From positions 1-64,000 of the forward strand of contig JAFDZM010000098.1 of the NCBI GenBank assembly GCA_018266915.1: DNA of 64,000 nucleotides, in the 5' to 3' direction. The notes beneath the pieces are model-generated. The model saw only the letters and a program-made list of their open reading frames with translations. It ran no database searches and was not told the DNA's origin. Below, piece after piece: positions 27,027 through 35,830 of the stretch (the stretch's first letter is position 1; the number at the start of each line of letters is the position of its first letter). This DNA comes from Bacteroidota bacterium (GTDB taxonomy: Bacteria > Bacteroidota > Bacteroidia > Sphingobacteriales > Sphingobacteriaceae). Both the position numbers and the translations under genes were made by a program.

Positions 27027-28247
27027 ATGTTGCTGTTTTACAACTTAGGTATCCGGTTTTATTTCATTTTGATATTTATTGCTTCTTTTTTTAACAAAAA
27101 AGCAAAACTTTGGATCAATGGCAGAAAAAACACCGGCTACCAGCAGTTCAGCAAAAGTGCATGGTTCCATTTTGCCTCCCTCGGTGAGTATGAACAGGGG
27201 CTGCCTGTTTTGATTGCCTACCGCGGGAAATACCCCCACACAAAAATTATCATAACGTTTTTTTCGCCTTCTGGTTTTGAGATCAGGAAAAATACACCTT
27301 ATGCTGACGCCGTCTACTACCTTCCGCTGGATACCAAATCAAATGCCCGGAAGTTTATTGATGCAATCGATCCGGCTATGGCTGTGTTTACTAAATACGA
27401 ATATTGGTATCACTTTTTTAGTGAGCTGCATGACCGTGAAATTCCTTTATACCTCATTTCAGGAATATTCAGAGCCGACCAGATATTCTTTAAATGGTAT
27501 GGCGGCCTGCACCGCAAAATGCTTAATTGCGTAACACGCTTTTTTGTACAGGATGAAAACTCTAAACATTTGTTACAAAGTATTGGCGTCAGCTATGTTT
27601 CCGTAAGCGGCGATACCCGTTTTGACAGGGTTTGGGTTAATGCTCAAAATCCTAAATCATTTCCGGCAATAGCTGACTTTACACAAGGCAAAAAAACATT
27701 TATAGCCGGCAGCACCTGGCCAGAGGACGAGCAGCTATTGGCGAAACTGGTTATTGATCATCCTGATTGGAAATTCATCTTTGCACCACATGAGATAAAA
27801 GAAGAGAAGATTAATAAGTTGATTGAACTATTACCTTTAAACTCAACTATCCGTTATTCCGACATCTCAAATCTCAAATCTCAAATCTCAAATCTAAATA
27901 TCCTGATCATTGACAATATCGGCATGTTGTCATCCCTGTATCAATACGGGCAAATCGCTTATATTGGCGGGGGATTTGGTGTTGGAATACACAACACTCT
28001 TGAGGCAGCAGCTTTTGGATTGCCGGTTATTTTCGGGCCGAATTATGGTAGGTTTAAAGAAGCGAAGGACTTGATCATACTGCAAATCGGTTTTAGTATC
28101 AGCTATGAAAGTGAGTTGAAAAAAACTTTCGACTTTCTGACTGAAGATGAATCTCGTTATTATTCCATTAGTCAAAAAATTAAAGCGTATGTAAAAGAGC
28201 ATACCGGCGCTACGGAGACGATTATTGCATACCTTACTGCTGAATAG
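27027..28247 (+). CDS. waaA: 3-deoxy-D-manno-octulosonic acid (Kdo) transferase
   Basis: A 406-residue GT30 enzyme that adds Kdo to lipid A precursors at the inner membrane. An N-terminal hydrophobic anchor (about 5-25) is followed by FHFASLGEYEQGLPVL with catalytic-type Glu54, then AGSTWPEDE and IDNIGMLSSLYQYGQIAYIGGGFGVGIHNTLEAAAFGLPVIFGP, all family hallmarks. A 7-bp tandem repeat (27866-27893) encodes the linker SNLKSQISNL before the donor-binding motif. Slippage there would shift the frame. It is divergent from ugd. Confidence 0.94.
   Translation: MLLFYNLGIRFYFILIFIASFFNKKAKLWINGRKNTGYQQFSKSAWFHFASLGEYEQGLPVLIAYRGKYPHTKIIITFFSPSGFEIRKNTPYADAVYYLPLDTKSNARKFIDAIDPAMAVFTKYEYWYHFFSELHDREIPLYLISGIFRADQIFFKWYGGLHRKMLNCVTRFFVQDENSKHLLQSIGVSYVSVSGDTRFDRVWVNAQNPKSFPAIADFTQGKKTFIAGSTWPEDEQLLAKLVIDHPDWKFIFAPHEIKEEKINKLIELLPLNSTIRYSDISNLKSQISNLNILIIDNIGMLSSLYQYGQIAYIGGGFGVGIHNTLEAAAFGLPVIFGPNYGRFKEAKDLIILQIGFSISYESELKKTFDFLTEDESRYYSISQKIKAYVKEHTGATETIIAYLTAE
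27866..27899 (+). repeat. Heptanucleotide tandem repeat inside waaA
   Basis: The unit CTCAAAT occurs four times without interruption (27866-27893), followed by a partial unit CTAAAT. Seven is not a multiple of three, so gain or loss of one unit would frameshift waaA. Confidence 0.85.
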
Positions 28248-28303
28248 CTATGTTTTTCAATTGAATTCTGCAATCTTCTCCTTTATCCTTAATATTGCCC
28301 GTT

Positions 28304-29140
28304 ATGGGCCTTTTACAAATTCCCGGACTGGGCAGGGTACATTATCATGAATACGGCAGCGGTGATAAACCGATGCTGGCCTTTCATGGCTATGGCATGA
28401 CCGGGAAGCAGTTTCACGTGCTGAAAGACTCCATTCTGACCCAATACCACGTTTACGGTTTCGATCATTTTTTTCATGGCGAAAGTGCATTAGAAGGCTG
28501 GACTGAAGAACACATTCTTGCGGGCATGCCTAAAACGCTCGTTAAAAACTACCTGGAAGAATGGTTTAAGATATATGGCAAGCAAAAAGTGTCGCTCATG
28601 GCTTATTCCATTGGAGCAAAACTGGCTTTGATCTTGCTGGAAGAATTTCCCGAATGGATCGACGAGATCATCCTGATGGCACCAAATGGACTGTCTGTTT
28701 ATAAAGGCTTTGATTTTCTGACTAACAAACCTATCGGCAAATACTTCTTTCGGAATGCAACTAAAAGCAAATGGCTGACTCCATCGCTATTAAAAACCTT
28801 AAGAAGGCTACGGTTTATTGATGACAGCTTGTATAATATCGCTTATAACGAGATCGATACTGAGAAAAAACGCCTCGACGTCTATTACACACTCAATCTG
28901 ATACGTCGGCTGCAACCTGATACCGATAAGATTATCAAATTGCTCGAACACCATCCCATTAAATGCACCATCATATTTGGCAGGGATGATAAGCTATTCC
29001 CAAAATCAGCAGCCAAATCGTTTACCGATCGATTAACCAAAGCCGAAATACATGAAGTGCCACTGGGTCACTGGCTGGTTGTGCCTGCATTGGATGAGTA
29101 TTTAGCCTCACCCCAGCCATCTCCAAGGGAGAGGAAGTAA
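28304..29140 (+). CDS. Alpha/beta hydrolase
   Basis: A 278-residue alpha/beta-hydrolase fold enzyme without signal peptide. HGYG (28-31) fits the oxyanion loop, Ser102 lies in the elbow LMAYSIGAK (Ala replacing the first Gly of GxSxG), Asp in FGRDDKLFP and His in VPLGHWLVVP complete a plausible triad. An upstream TTG (28295) was not chosen. The last ~11 residues (ASPQPSPRERK) are encoded by the palindromic element at 29104-29228, so the C-terminus has been replaced or extended by a repeat. Substrate unknown; it precedes the acyltransferase-carotenoid block on the same strand but is separated by the repeat. Confidence 0.82.
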   Translation: MGLLQIPGLGRVHYHEYGSGDKPMLAFHGYGMTGKQFHVLKDSILTQYHVYGFDHFFHGESALEGWTEEHILAGMPKTLVKNYLEEWFKIYGKQKVSLMAYSIGAKLALILLEEFPEWIDEIILMAPNGLSVYKGFDFLTNKPIGKYFFRNATKSKWLTPSLLKTLRRLRFIDDSLYNIAYNEIDTEKKRLDVYYTLNLIRRLQPDTDKIIKLLEHHPIKCTIIFGRDDKLFPKSAAKSFTDRLTKAEIHEVPLGHWLVVPALDEYLASPQPSPRERK

Positions 29141-29228
29141 AAATAAAGTCCTCTCCAAAGGCGAGGATTATTCACATGCCTATTATTTTAAAAGGTGTTC
29201 ATGAAGGCTTCGCCGTTTAGGTGAGGCT
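29104..29228. repeat. Palindromic element overlapping the hydrolase 3' end
   Basis: Outer arms AGCCTCACC (29104-29112) and GGTGAGGCT (29220-29228) match exactly; inner CTCTCC/GGAGAG words add secondary hairpins. The first 37 bp are inside the hydrolase CDS. Confidence 0.75.
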
Positions 29229-29247
29229 TTTTATTAGATTTGTCTGA

Positions 29248-29871
29248 ATGATATCTCAGCGCAGCAACCGGCTCATCAAAAAACTGTTCGCCCCATATTT
29301 GGCTTACAGGTTGCGCAAAGCATTTAAAGTATTAAAACATGATGAGGTTGAGGTGCTTCCGGGTCATTCCGTACTGCTGTTATGCAATCACTTTAGCTGG
29401 TGGGATGGTTTCTTCGCCGGGCACTTAACTCACAATTATCTAAAGCGCGATTTCTTTATCATGATGCAGGAAGACCATCTGCAAAAACGCATGTTCTTCA
29501 ACCGTGTAGGAGGGTTTTCCATCAACCGTAAATCGAAAGAAGTAGTTGAGTCATTACAATATGCCGCAAAACTCCTTGACGATCCAAACAATCTTGTAGC
29601 CGTTTTTCCGCAGGGCGCATTGGAATCCAACCATATCGATGAGATCAACATTGAGCGGGGTATCGATTATATCGTCAAAAAGATTAAAGGTGATTGTCAG
29701 ATCATTTATTACTCGGCTTTTATTGAGTATTTCGAGAGCCTGCAGCCATCTGTCTATTTCAGATTTTTGAATTGCGGCACTAACCGCGATTTCGATTTTG
29801 AAAGGCTAAAGGAGATGATCAACGATCATCATAAAAAAGCATTGAAGGAACAGGTAAATGCAGCGCATTGA
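29248..29871 (+). CDS. PlsC-like acyltransferase A
   Basis: A 207-residue lysophospholipid/glycerol-phosphate acyltransferase-type protein. The catalytic HxxxxD is His48-Asp53 in CNHFSWWDGFF; a second block GGFSINRKSKEVVESL and the FPQGALESN segment match motifs II and III of the family. It lacks an obvious membrane span. It is followed by a paralogue whose ATG overlaps its stop (TGATG), and then by a glycosyltransferase and CruF, so it may transfer a fatty acyl chain to a carotenoid glycoside rather than to phospholipid. That role is inferred from context only. Confidence 0.83.
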   Translation: MISQRSNRLIKKLFAPYLAYRLRKAFKVLKHDEVEVLPGHSVLLLCNHFSWWDGFFAGHLTHNYLKRDFFIMMQEDHLQKRMFFNRVGGFSINRKSKEVVESLQYAAKLLDDPNNLVAVFPQGALESNHIDEINIERGIDYIVKKIKGDCQIIYYSAFIEYFESLQPSVYFRFLNCGTNRDFDFERLKEMINDHHKKALKEQVNAAH

Positions 29872-30491
29872 TGATAAAACCAGGCAACAATTTTTTCATT
29901 CGCCAAATACTGCATTCATATGTTATATGGATAGTGAAGCGTCATTTTCATGAGGTTAAGTTCGATCATATAAATGTCGATCCCGATAAATCAATATTAC
30001 TTATCGCCAATCATTTCAGTTTTTGGGATTCGCTGATCCTGTACGTTGTTTGTTGCAAATTATTGAAGAAGAAATTTCACGTGATGGTTCGCGAGGATAC
30101 CACCGTCAAATTTCAATATGTAAAATATGGCGGGGCATTTTCCATCAATAAGCAATCAAGGGATATGCTTGAGTCACTGGATTATGCCGCTGAGTTATTA
30201 AACGACCCACAAAACTTGGTGCTCATATTCCCGCAGGGAAAATTGTACTCCAACTTTGTAAATACTGTTCAGTTTGAGAAAGGCATTACCCGGATAATGG
30301 AAAAAGCCGAGGGGAAATTCCAGTTATTGTTAGTTGCGACTTTTATTCAATTCCTGAAACATAAAAAGCCAACAGCGACCGTTTATTTGCAAGTTGAACC
30401 ATCAGAGGATAAAAGTTTTGAAGATTTAAAAAACGCCTATCAAATACATTATGATAATGCTAAATTGCAGCAAACCGAAATTGTGATATAA
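29871..30491 (+). CDS. PlsC-like acyltransferase B
   Basis: A 206-residue paralogue of the preceding protein, with His48-Asp53 in ANHFSFWDSLI at exactly the same positions, GGAFSINKQSRDMLESL as motif II, and FPQGKLYSN as motif III. A TTG in the codon before the ATG is ignored. The ATG shares its A with the TGA of gene A, and only 2 bp separate it from the next gene, so the block is translationally coupled. The tandem duplication suggests either two acylation steps or a heteromer. Substrate unproven. Confidence 0.83.
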   Translation: MIKPGNNFFIRQILHSYVIWIVKRHFHEVKFDHINVDPDKSILLIANHFSFWDSLILYVVCCKLLKKKFHVMVREDTTVKFQYVKYGGAFSINKQSRDMLESLDYAAELLNDPQNLVLIFPQGKLYSNFVNTVQFEKGITRIMEKAEGKFQLLLVATFIQFLKHKKPTATVYLQVEPSEDKSFEDLKNAYQIHYDNAKLQQTEIVI

Positions 30492-30493
30492 AC

Positions 30494-31582
30494 GTGTTCA
30501 TCGCCATCTACGCAACCTTTTTTTTCATCATTTTGCGCTTTGCCGTAACAATATTCAATTTTATTTCGGACCCCAAATTGCGCCGTGTCAACAGAAATTA
30601 TGATCACCTGGTCTCCATTCTTATCCCCGCACGAAACGAAGAAAAAAATATCCTTACACTTTTAGAATCCATTGAAAGACAGGATTACATCAATTATGAA
30701 GTAATCATACTTGATGATGATTCAAGCGACCGGACTTATGATATCTGCGTTGAGTTTGCTGCGAAACACGCCGCGTTTAAGGTGATCAAAGGAAAAGAAC
30801 TTACCGGGCACTGGCTTGGAAAAAATTACGCCTGTTACCAACTGGCCAAGCAGGCTCAGGGCGATTTCTTACTATTCCTTGATGCGGACGAGCAGATTTA
30901 TGACGGACTGATCAACAGCGCCGTCCATCGTATGCATTTTCGCAAACTGGCTTTGTTGAGCTTATTTACCAACCAGCAAATGGACACATTGGGCGAGTTA
31001 CTGACTGTCCCTTTGATGCATTATCTGCTGCTCAATTTACTGCCGCTCCGTTTGGTTTATCTGTCGAAAAACTCTGCAGTCGCTGCCGCAAGCGGACAAT
31101 TTATGTTATTTGACGCTGAGGTTTACCGCCAGCACGAATGGCATAAAGGCGCTAAAGACAAGATCGTAGAAGATGTCGAAATCATGAAGCAGGTGAAGGT
31201 ACGGGGATTTAATGGTGAGAGCTTGCTGGCCAATGGCATGATCAGTTGCCGCATGTACACCGGTTATACCACCGCCATAAATGGTTTTGGTAAGAATTTC
31301 CTGGCAGCTTTTAATTATAATATTTTCAGCTTCCTGATTTTCCTGGTGTTGCTTATCGCAGGCCCCATGATAGTCATCATGACACTGAACTTTCAGCTTA
31401 TCCTGATGATGATCGGCTTGATCCTTCTTACACGCATTATGATTTCGCTCGAATCGGGACAGAATGCTGCCTTAAACGTTGTGCTGCATCCCTTGCAGAT
31501 ATTCAGCATGGTGCTTATTGCATTTTCAGCTATTCAAAAATATTTGACCAAAACCACCATGTGGAAGGGGCGTAAAATATGA
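30494..31582 (+). CDS. Family 2 glycosyltransferase, CruG-like
   Basis: A 362-residue membrane glycosyltransferase. A short N-terminal anchor (3-23) precedes the GT2 domain: SILIPARNEE (41-50), the ILDDDSSDRT nucleotide site (72-81) and the DAD metal motif at 130-132. Two or three hydrophobic segments lie at the C-terminus (about 280-355). The start codon is GTG, 2 bp after acyltransferase B. It overlaps cruF by four bases. In organisms that make carotenoid glycosides, CruF is paired with CruG, a carotenoid 2'-O-glycosyltransferase; position and fold make the same job likely here, but the acceptor is not proven. Confidence 0.82.
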   Translation: MFIAIYATFFFIILRFAVTIFNFISDPKLRRVNRNYDHLVSILIPARNEEKNILTLLESIERQDYINYEVIILDDDSSDRTYDICVEFAAKHAAFKVIKGKELTGHWLGKNYACYQLAKQAQGDFLLFLDADEQIYDGLINSAVHRMHFRKLALLSLFTNQQMDTLGELLTVPLMHYLLLNLLPLRLVYLSKNSAVAAASGQFMLFDAEVYRQHEWHKGAKDKIVEDVEIMKQVKVRGFNGESLLANGMISCRMYTGYTTAINGFGKNFLAAFNYNIFSFLIFLVLLIAGPMIVIMTLNFQLILMMIGLILLTRIMISLESGQNAALNVVLHPLQIFSMVLIAFSAIQKYLTKTTMWKGRKI

Positions 31583-32238
31583 GGCCACTTCCGCTAAAAG
31601 ATGAGCTATCGGCAAATAAGCAAGCTGTTTCTATTGTGCTCATCTTTCATGCTATTGGACTGGTTGGATTGATCTTGCCTTTTACAAGATATGTATTTCT
31701 ACAGATCGTCCCGTTTCATTTATTGCTGATGCTGGCAGTGATCGTGTTAAAACATAAATCGATAGATTCCCGTTTTATATTTTTTCTGGTCAGCATTTCG
31801 GTTTTGGGTTTTGCCGTGGAATGGGTTGGAACGCATACGCATTTACTTTTCGGCGATTACAGTTATGGTAGTACACTGGGCTTTAAAATATCCGACGTCC
31901 CATTAATTATAGGCTGCAATTGGTTTATGCTAATCTATTCTACAGGGGTGTTGATGCAGCGCAGTCGTTTAAAAAACTTTTTAATTAGATCACTAATTGG
32001 AGCATTGTTATTGGTTTTGCTGGATACACTGATCGAGTCCGTGGCTATCCATTTTAATTACTGGCATTGGGCAAGCTCTGTTATCCCTTTAAAAAATTAT
32101 ATCTGCTGGTTCGGGGTCAGTTTTCTGATGCTGTTAGTATTTGAAGCATTCAAATTCAAACCGCAAAGTATAGTAGCTGTCGTTTTTCTTCTAACTCAAT
32201 TTGCCTTTTTTGGACTACTTGATTTGATAAGCAGTTAA
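31579..32238 (+). CDS. cruF: CruF-like carotenoid 1',2'-hydratase
   Basis: A 219-residue protein of the carotenoid biosynthesis (CruF/DUF422) family with about seven hydrophobic segments. The diagnostic stretch GFAVEWVGTHTHLLFGDYSYG with the acidic residue and His pair, followed by DVPLIIGCNWFMLIYSTG, is clear. CruF adds water across the psi end of gamma-carotene-type molecules, creating the hydroxyl that CruG can glycosylate. It overlaps the GT2 gene by four bases and is the last gene of the block. A separate promoter precedes ispH. Confidence 0.87.
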   Translation: MRPLPLKDELSANKQAVSIVLIFHAIGLVGLILPFTRYVFLQIVPFHLLLMLAVIVLKHKSIDSRFIFFLVSISVLGFAVEWVGTHTHLLFGDYSYGSTLGFKISDVPLIIGCNWFMLIYSTGVLMQRSRLKNFLIRSLIGALLLVLLDTLIESVAIHFNYWHWASSVIPLKNYICWFGVSFLMLLVFEAFKFKPQSIVAVVFLLTQFAFFGLLDLISS

Positions 32239-32266
32239 TATTTTCCTTAATTCATAAAATCGTGTG

Positions 32267-32274
32267 TAAATTTG
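32267..32274 (+). promoter_or_regulatory. Putative -7 box (TAAATTTG) for ispH
   Basis: Perfect TAnnTTTG match, ending 7 bases before the ispH ATG. A start of transcription about 5 bases downstream would give a nearly leaderless mRNA. No good -33 box was seen. Confidence 0.45.
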
Positions 32275-32281
32275 CAGCGTT

Positions 32282-33133
32282 ATGGGCGATTATCAGTTAA
32301 AGGTAACTATCGATCAGGATTCGGGGTTTTGCTTTGGAGTGGTGTATGCCATCGATATGGCAGAGGAAATTCTGGAACAGGACGGTTATCTTTATTGTCT
32401 TGGTGATATTGTACATAACGACGAAGAAGTTGAACGCCTGAAAGCAAAAGGACTGCGCATCATCGGTCATGATGATCTGAAGAACCTGCGTAACGAGAAA
32501 GTGTTGATCCGTGCACATGGCGAAGCTCCTGAAACTTACCGATTGGCATTAGAAAATAATATTATGTTGATCGATGCCTCCTGCCCGGTGGTATTGAAAT
32601 TGCAGAACCGCATCAAAACATCTTACGACAGCAACGAAAAGATACTGATCTTCGGTAAACATGGTCACGCTGAGGTGATCGGGCTGTCAGGTCAAACTAA
32701 TAACGAAGCTTTAGTTTTCCAGGATATCGCTGAGTTGGACGAGGTGGAGCTTCCGCAGAAGATCACCTTGTATAGTCAGACCACCAAAAGCACTGAAAAA
32801 TTCTACGATATTAAAGATAAATTGATCGAACGCGGATACGAGGTAAGGGCAAATGACACTATTTGCCGCCAGGTATCCAACCGAGATAAAGACCTTCCCG
32901 CTTTTGTAGCTAAGTTTAATAAGATTGTATTTGTATCAGGCCGTAAATCGTCCAACGGTAAGGTGCTGTTTGAAGTTTGCCGCAAACACAATCCAAATAC
33001 CTATTTCATTTCATCGCCTGATGAGCTCGATAAATCCTTATTCGCTCCGGGTGACAAGGTAGGTATCGCAGGGGCTACTTCTACACCAATGTGGTTAATG
33101 GAAGATGTGAAGGCCGCGTTGGAAGAATTTTAG
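32282..33133 (+). CDS. ispH: 4-hydroxy-3-methylbut-2-enyl diphosphate reductase
   Basis: A 283-residue IspH (LytB), the last enzyme of the MEP pathway, giving IPP and DMAPP. The three cluster cysteines are Cys17 (GFCFGV), Cys101 (DASCPVV) and Cys195 (NDTICRQVSNR); GKHGHAEV and ISSPDELD-type regions fit the family. Length is typical. Its place between the cruF block and hemH links isoprenoid precursor supply to carotenoids, though it is needed for all isoprenoids. Confidence 0.96.
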   Translation: MGDYQLKVTIDQDSGFCFGVVYAIDMAEEILEQDGYLYCLGDIVHNDEEVERLKAKGLRIIGHDDLKNLRNEKVLIRAHGEAPETYRLALENNIMLIDASCPVVLKLQNRIKTSYDSNEKILIFGKHGHAEVIGLSGQTNNEALVFQDIAELDEVELPQKITLYSQTTKSTEKFYDIKDKLIERGYEVRANDTICRQVSNRDKDLPAFVAKFNKIVFVSGRKSSNGKVLFEVCRKHNPNTYFISSPDELDKSLFAPGDKVGIAGATSTPMWLMEDVKAALEEF

Positions 33134-33194
33134 TTTCCTTTTTCATTTATTAGCAATAATTTACGCCTGACATCTATCAGGGCGAAATTTATTT

Positions 33195-33202
33195 TATTTT
33201 TG
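33195..33202 (+). promoter_or_regulatory. Putative -7 box (TATTTTTG) for hemH
   Basis: Perfect TAnnTTTG match, 12 bases before the hemH ATG, which also supports the ATG at 33215 over an upstream TTG. No spaced TTTG was seen at -33. Confidence 0.35.
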
Positions 33203-33214
33203 AACCTCTATATT

Positions 33215-34228
33215 ATGGGTAAAAAGGGAATCTTATTAATTAATCTGGGCACGCCCGACAGTCCGTCGACTGCCGATGTGCGTAAATATCTTCGGGAGTT
33301 TTTGATGGACCCGCGTGTAATCGACATCAACCCGGTCTCGCGTACGCTATTGGTTAAAGGCATTATAGTTCCTACCCGCGCCCCTAAATCAGCTAAATTG
33401 TATCAGAAGATATGGGATCCGAAGACCGGTTCTCCTTTATTGCATTATAGCTTATTGCAACAACGGCTTTTACAAAAACGACTCGGTGATGACTATATCG
33501 TTGAGCTGGCGATGCGTTACCAAAGTCCTAATATTGAATCAGCTTTGGAGCGATTGAAAGCTGCGCTGGTAGATAATATACAAGTGATACCGCTTTTTCC
33601 GCAATATGCTTCGGCAAGTACCGGTTCGGTGTATGAAAAAGTAATGGATTTGGTTGGTAAATGGCCCACCAGTCCGACCATCTCTTTTATCAATTCCTTC
33701 CACGATAACAAGCTAATGATAGAGGCCTTTGCCGACAACGCGCGCAAGCACAATCCTGATACTTACGACCATATTTTATTCAGCTTTCATGGTTTGCCAC
33801 AGCGTCAAATGATCAAATCCGATCATACGCATAATCATTGCTTAAAATCTGCCGATTGCTGCCAAACGCTTACAGATAAAAATAAATTCTGTTATTCGGC
33901 ACAGTCCTATCATACAGCTAAATTGATAGCTGAAGAATTAAATATACCGAAAGAGCAATATACTGTTTGCTTCCAATCACGCCTTGGGAGCGACCCTTGG
34001 GTGCAACCATACACAAGTGAGATTGTTGCGCAAATGGCCAAAGAAGGCAAGAAACGCTTGCTGGTATTTTGCCCCGCTTTTGTGGCCGATTGTCTGGAAA
34101 CGGTTTATGAAGTAACCACCGAATACGGTGATGAGTTTAAAGCATTAGGCGGAGAACATGTGCAATTGGTGGAGAGCATGAATGATTCTCCGAAGTTTAT
34201 CGAGGCGCTGGCAGGGATGGTTAAATAA
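33215..34228 (+). CDS. hemH: Ferrochelatase
   Basis: A 337-residue ferrochelatase that inserts iron into porphyrin in the last step of heme synthesis. INLGTPDSPS at the start, the metal-site His in SFHGLPQRQ, and CPAFVADCLETVYEV near the end with the catalytic Glu are all present. A Cys-rich stretch (HCLKSADCCQTL) lies after HGLPQ, as in several bacterial enzymes. The ATG at 33215 (MGKKGILL) is chosen because an upstream TTG falls inside the -7 box. It converges on the crtD gene with a palindrome between them. Confidence 0.95.
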   Translation: MGKKGILLINLGTPDSPSTADVRKYLREFLMDPRVIDINPVSRTLLVKGIIVPTRAPKSAKLYQKIWDPKTGSPLLHYSLLQQRLLQKRLGDDYIVELAMRYQSPNIESALERLKAALVDNIQVIPLFPQYASASTGSVYEKVMDLVGKWPTSPTISFINSFHDNKLMIEAFADNARKHNPDTYDHILFSFHGLPQRQMIKSDHTHNHCLKSADCCQTLTDKNKFCYSAQSYHTAKLIAEELNIPKEQYTVCFQSRLGSDPWVQPYTSEIVAQMAKEGKKRLLVFCPAFVADCLETVYEVTTEYGDEFKALGGEHVQLVESMNDSPKFIEALAGMVK

Positions 34229-34241
34229 TCTCTATTAACGT

Positions 34242-34337
34242 TGTCATTCTGAGCGATAGCGAAGAATCTGCTTACTACATATCGCCGGTACCCAACAACT
34301 TCATGGAATAGATGCTTCACTATCGCTCAGCATGACA
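34242..34337. repeat. Palindromic element at the hemH/crtD convergent junction
   Basis: TGTCATTCTGAGCGATA (34242-34258) mirrors 34321-34337 with one mismatch, and the arms continue with GCGAAG/CTTC words. It resembles the GTCATTGCGAG family but with a different outer word. Confidence 0.75.
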
Positions 34338-34348
34338 AGGGTTATTGG

Positions 34349-35812
34349 TCATCCTATCAACTCACTTACAATCTTGGCAGATAATAAACACAATGGTATT
34401 CCCCCACCCGGGTGAACGCTCCCTCCGCAGAAATAAAGGTTTTTTATTTTAGATGATCGGTTAGCATGACGCAAAAAAGCAGCGTAACGACTATTGGAAC
34501 TTGTACCGTAAATAGAACCCTGATAAGATGATGTCCGGCTTTCTATGGACCGGGGATCAAGAATAGATTCCGAAACGATCAACTCCGCAATACCCACCTG
34601 TAATATTCGTGATAGCTTTTTGATAATATTACCTCTCGCATCTGCAATAAACTTATCCCAATTCTGGCCCTTGTTCGCTGGCACATTGATCATCACAAAC
34701 CAATTCTCGCAATCGGGCGGTGCATCATCCGGTTTAAATTTTGAGGTGATATTGATATACACCGTCGGGTCATGATAAATGGTTTGTTTTTTCCACATGT
34801 ACTCAAACTCAGCCTTGTAATCACTGCTAAAAAAGATATTGTGCAGATCCAACTCCGGAAATTGCTTTTTGATGCCCCAATAAAATATCAATGCAGAGCT
34901 GCTTCGCTCCTGACTAAGAATTTTCTTAGGCTGATATTTCGGATACTGGACTAATAGCTTATGATAAGTGAACCATACATCCATGTTGGATATTACAATA
35001 TCTGCATCGATTATCGCGCCATTTACCTTAATGCCAACGGCTTTTTTATCTCTTAAAACGATCTCGTCAACTTTTGACCGATACCGAAATTTTACTCCTA
35101 AAGATTTTGCAAGTTCTACCAGGCAATTAGTAATCTGATACATTCCTCCCTTCGGAAAATACGCGCCAAAATGTTGTTCCAGGTGTGGTATCACATTTAG
35201 CGTCGCTGGAGCCTGGTAAGGGTTTGATCCGTTATAGGTAGCGTAACGATCAGCATATTGCTGCAAACGCTTATCGGTAAAAAACTGATTGTTAGCCTGA
35301 TGCATGGTTCTGAATGTATCGATCTCGCCAAAATGCAATAATGATTTAAATGCATCCCAAGTGAAAAAAGTTTTAGGCTGATCTAATGATCGCTGGAGGA
35401 ATATCTGATTGGTCAGTTCATAAATTCTACTGCTTTTATAGATGTATTGCCGCAAGGCTTTTCCTTCGCCTGTAATTTGGTTAACCTTGTTTATAAACTT
35501 TTCCTCATCAGCATAGGCAGTTATCCGGCTGCCGTCTTCATAAAAGTATTTGCAGATGATATACAGCCTCTGATAACTGAAGAATCGGGATGGATCTTTG
35601 CCTGCCAGTCGGAACAATTCATCAATGTACTGCGGCATGGTCAGTAAACTGGGGCCGGCATCAAAGCGGAACCCATCTTGTTGTATCTCGGTCAGCTTAC
35701 CGCCGGGATAATCATTCGCCTCAAAAACTTCTACCGAATAGCCTTTCACTGCAAGGCGGATAGCTGTTGCTATCCCACCAATTCCTGCACCTATGATCGA
35801 AGCTTTTGGCAT
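34349..35812 (-). CDS. crtD: CrtI/CrtD-family carotenoid desaturase, probably CrtD
   Basis: A 487-residue FAD enzyme. IGAGIGGIATAIRLAV near the start is the dinucleotide-binding fold, FEANDYPGGKL follows, and FRFDAGPSLLTMP is shared by CrtI and CrtD. The C-terminus ends in the family's FCGGSVHPGGGIPLCLLSAK. Presence of CruF in the same locus favours CrtD (1-hydroxycarotenoid 3,4-desaturase) over phytoene desaturase, but this rests on context and on remembered similarity to flavobacterial CrtD; a tree would be needed. It lies 18 bp downstream of a LysR gene on the same strand, so the two are probably cotranscribed. Confidence 0.75.
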   Translation of the reverse strand: MPKASIIGAGIGGIATAIRLAVKGYSVEVFEANDYPGGKLTEIQQDGFRFDAGPSLLTMPQYIDELFRLAGKDPSRFFSYQRLYIICKYFYEDGSRITAYADEEKFINKVNQITGEGKALRQYIYKSSRIYELTNQIFLQRSLDQPKTFFTWDAFKSLLHFGEIDTFRTMHQANNQFFTDKRLQQYADRYATYNGSNPYQAPATLNVIPHLEQHFGAYFPKGGMYQITNCLVELAKSLGVKFRYRSKVDEIVLRDKKAVGIKVNGAIIDADIVISNMDVWFTYHKLLVQYPKYQPKKILSQERSSSALIFYWGIKKQFPELDLHNIFFSSDYKAEFEYMWKKQTIYHDPTVYINITSKFKPDDAPPDCENWFVMINVPANKGQNWDKFIADARGNIIKKLSRILQVGIAELIVSESILDPRSIESRTSSYQGSIYGTSSNSRYAAFLRHANRSSKIKNLYFCGGSVHPGGGIPLCLLSAKIVSELIG

Positions 35813-35830
35813 AGCGGATAATATTCCTGG

